Part shown: piece after piece, positions 63,611 to 64,000 of the stretch
Numbering within the stretch: the first letter of the stretch is position 1
Layout: each line of letters opens with the position of its first letter
Source of the DNA: Acidovorax sp. sic0104
GTDB lineage: Bacteria > Pseudomonadota > Gammaproteobacteria > Burkholderiales > Burkholderiaceae_C
DNA: 64,000 bases
Direction: 5' to 3'
NCBI RefSeq assembly: GCF_019219095.1
Contig: NZ_JAHUWH010000005.1
Coordinates: forward strand, 248,001 to 312,000
The notes under the pieces: model-generated
Databases searched by the model: none
What the model was told of the DNA's origin: nothing
What the model saw: the letters and a program-made list of their open reading frames with translations, nothing else
Program-made: the position numbers and the translations under genes

Positions 63611-64000
63611 TCAGAGCCCGCGCACCATGTACACCGCGCCCTCGCCATAGCTTGCCAGCCGATCGCGCTGCGCGGCGTCGGCCAGCGGCTGCACCGCATA
63701 GCCCTGGCGCTCCCAGTAGCCCTGCGAGCCCTGCACCGACACCAGCGCGGTGTGCCGCAGGCCCTGGGCCCGAGCCGCGTTCCACATCGGCTGCAGCAGT
63801 GCGCGCGCCAGGCCCTGGCCTGCGCAAACAGGCAACACAGCCATGTCGTGCAGGTAAAGGGTGTCGGGGTGCGGCACGGCCTCGAAGTCGCCGTGCAGGG
63901 GCGTCACCTTGTGCCGCACCGACCGGTAGGCGGCCAGGTAGGCGCAGACCGTGCCCGCGCGCTCCAGCACCAGCGAGCAATTGGCGGGGCTGGCCAGGCG
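63611..64000 (-). CDS. GNAT family N-acetyltransferase, N-terminus outside window
   Basis: The frame is open to the window edge on the minus strand, so the protein start is missing; about 129 residues are visible. Family signs: LYLHDMAVLPVCAGQGLARALLQ (the acetyl-CoA binding motif Q/R-x-x-G-x-G/A) and GSQGYWERQGYAVQPL. Substrate unknown. Convergent with the LysR gene, 43 bp apart. Confidence 0.85.
   Translation of the reverse strand, partial: RLASPANCSLVLERAGTVCAYLAAYRSVRHKVTPLHGDFEAVPHPDTLYLHDMAVLPVCAGQGLARALLQPMWNAARAQGLRHTALVSVQGSQGYWERQGYAVQPLADAAQRDRLASYGEGAVYMVRGL

Noticed and set aside
1..64000. tRNA or rRNA genes
   Set aside because: No T-loop GGTTCGAATCC-type sequences with matching stems or rRNA segments were noticed by eye; a covariance-model scan would be needed to exclude them fully.

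Overview
The window looks like chromosomal DNA from a Burkholderiales bacterium, most likely Comamonadaceae and Acidovorax-like. The evidence is the very high G+C, several Bug-type (tripartite tricarboxylate transporter) binding proteins without membrane partners, a porin of the Comamonadaceae type, the gene orders dprA-LysM / def-fmt and uvrA-MFS-ssb, and a short dispersed repeat that sits at gene ends. About 47 protein genes are supported. I found no rRNA, tRNA, CRISPR array, prophage or transposase.

Left part (1-11.7 kb) is housekeeping: the end of a DUF1631 gene, dprA and a LysM protein on the minus strand, then def, a BamE-like lipoprotein, fmt, azlC and azlD in a tightly overlapping plus-strand run, followed by pgk, two small lipoproteins (one with a FlgO-like domain) and pyrF.

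At 11.7-17.6 kb lie a LysR regulator, a Bug binding protein, an aspartoacylase-like hydrolase, a thioesterase and a chemoreceptor with a NIT-like sensor region and an FNR-like box upstream. At 17.6-22.2 kb a DUF779 protein and an aldehyde dehydrogenase face an AcoR-type sigma-54 activator across a control region with -24/-12 elements; a large palindrome lies between the first two. An EnvZ/OmpR-like pair and a secreted alpha/beta hydrolase follow.

At 25.4-29.7 kb is a complete cell-surface signalling unit: FecI-type sigma, FecR and a TonB-dependent receptor with an N-terminal signalling domain, with a Fur-like box before the sigma gene and a FecI-type promoter before the receptor. Then come uvrA, a YajR-like MFS transporter, ssb, two membrane proteins (one of the Bax-inhibitor-1 family) and an internally duplicated lipoprotein.

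At 39.4-50.4 kb is a minus-strand cellulose operon, bcsD-bcsP-bcsQ-bcsA-bcsB-bcsC, with a c-di-GMP-binding PilZ domain on BcsA and no bcsZ. mnmA is followed by a carboxylate-use region (51.7-61.1 kb): LysR, PrpF-like isomerase, Bug protein, porin, a second LysR, tcuA, tcuB and another Bug protein, which together suggest uptake and oxidation of tricarballylate/aconitate-type acids. The window ends with a NUDIX hydrolase, an EamA transporter divergent from a LysR regulator, and a cut-off GNAT acetyltransferase.

The least explained signals are (1) a dispersed hairpin repeat whose copies supply the stop codons of several genes and extend TcuA, and (2) a 166-bp palindrome plus a second hairpin between the DUF779 and aldehyde dehydrogenase genes.
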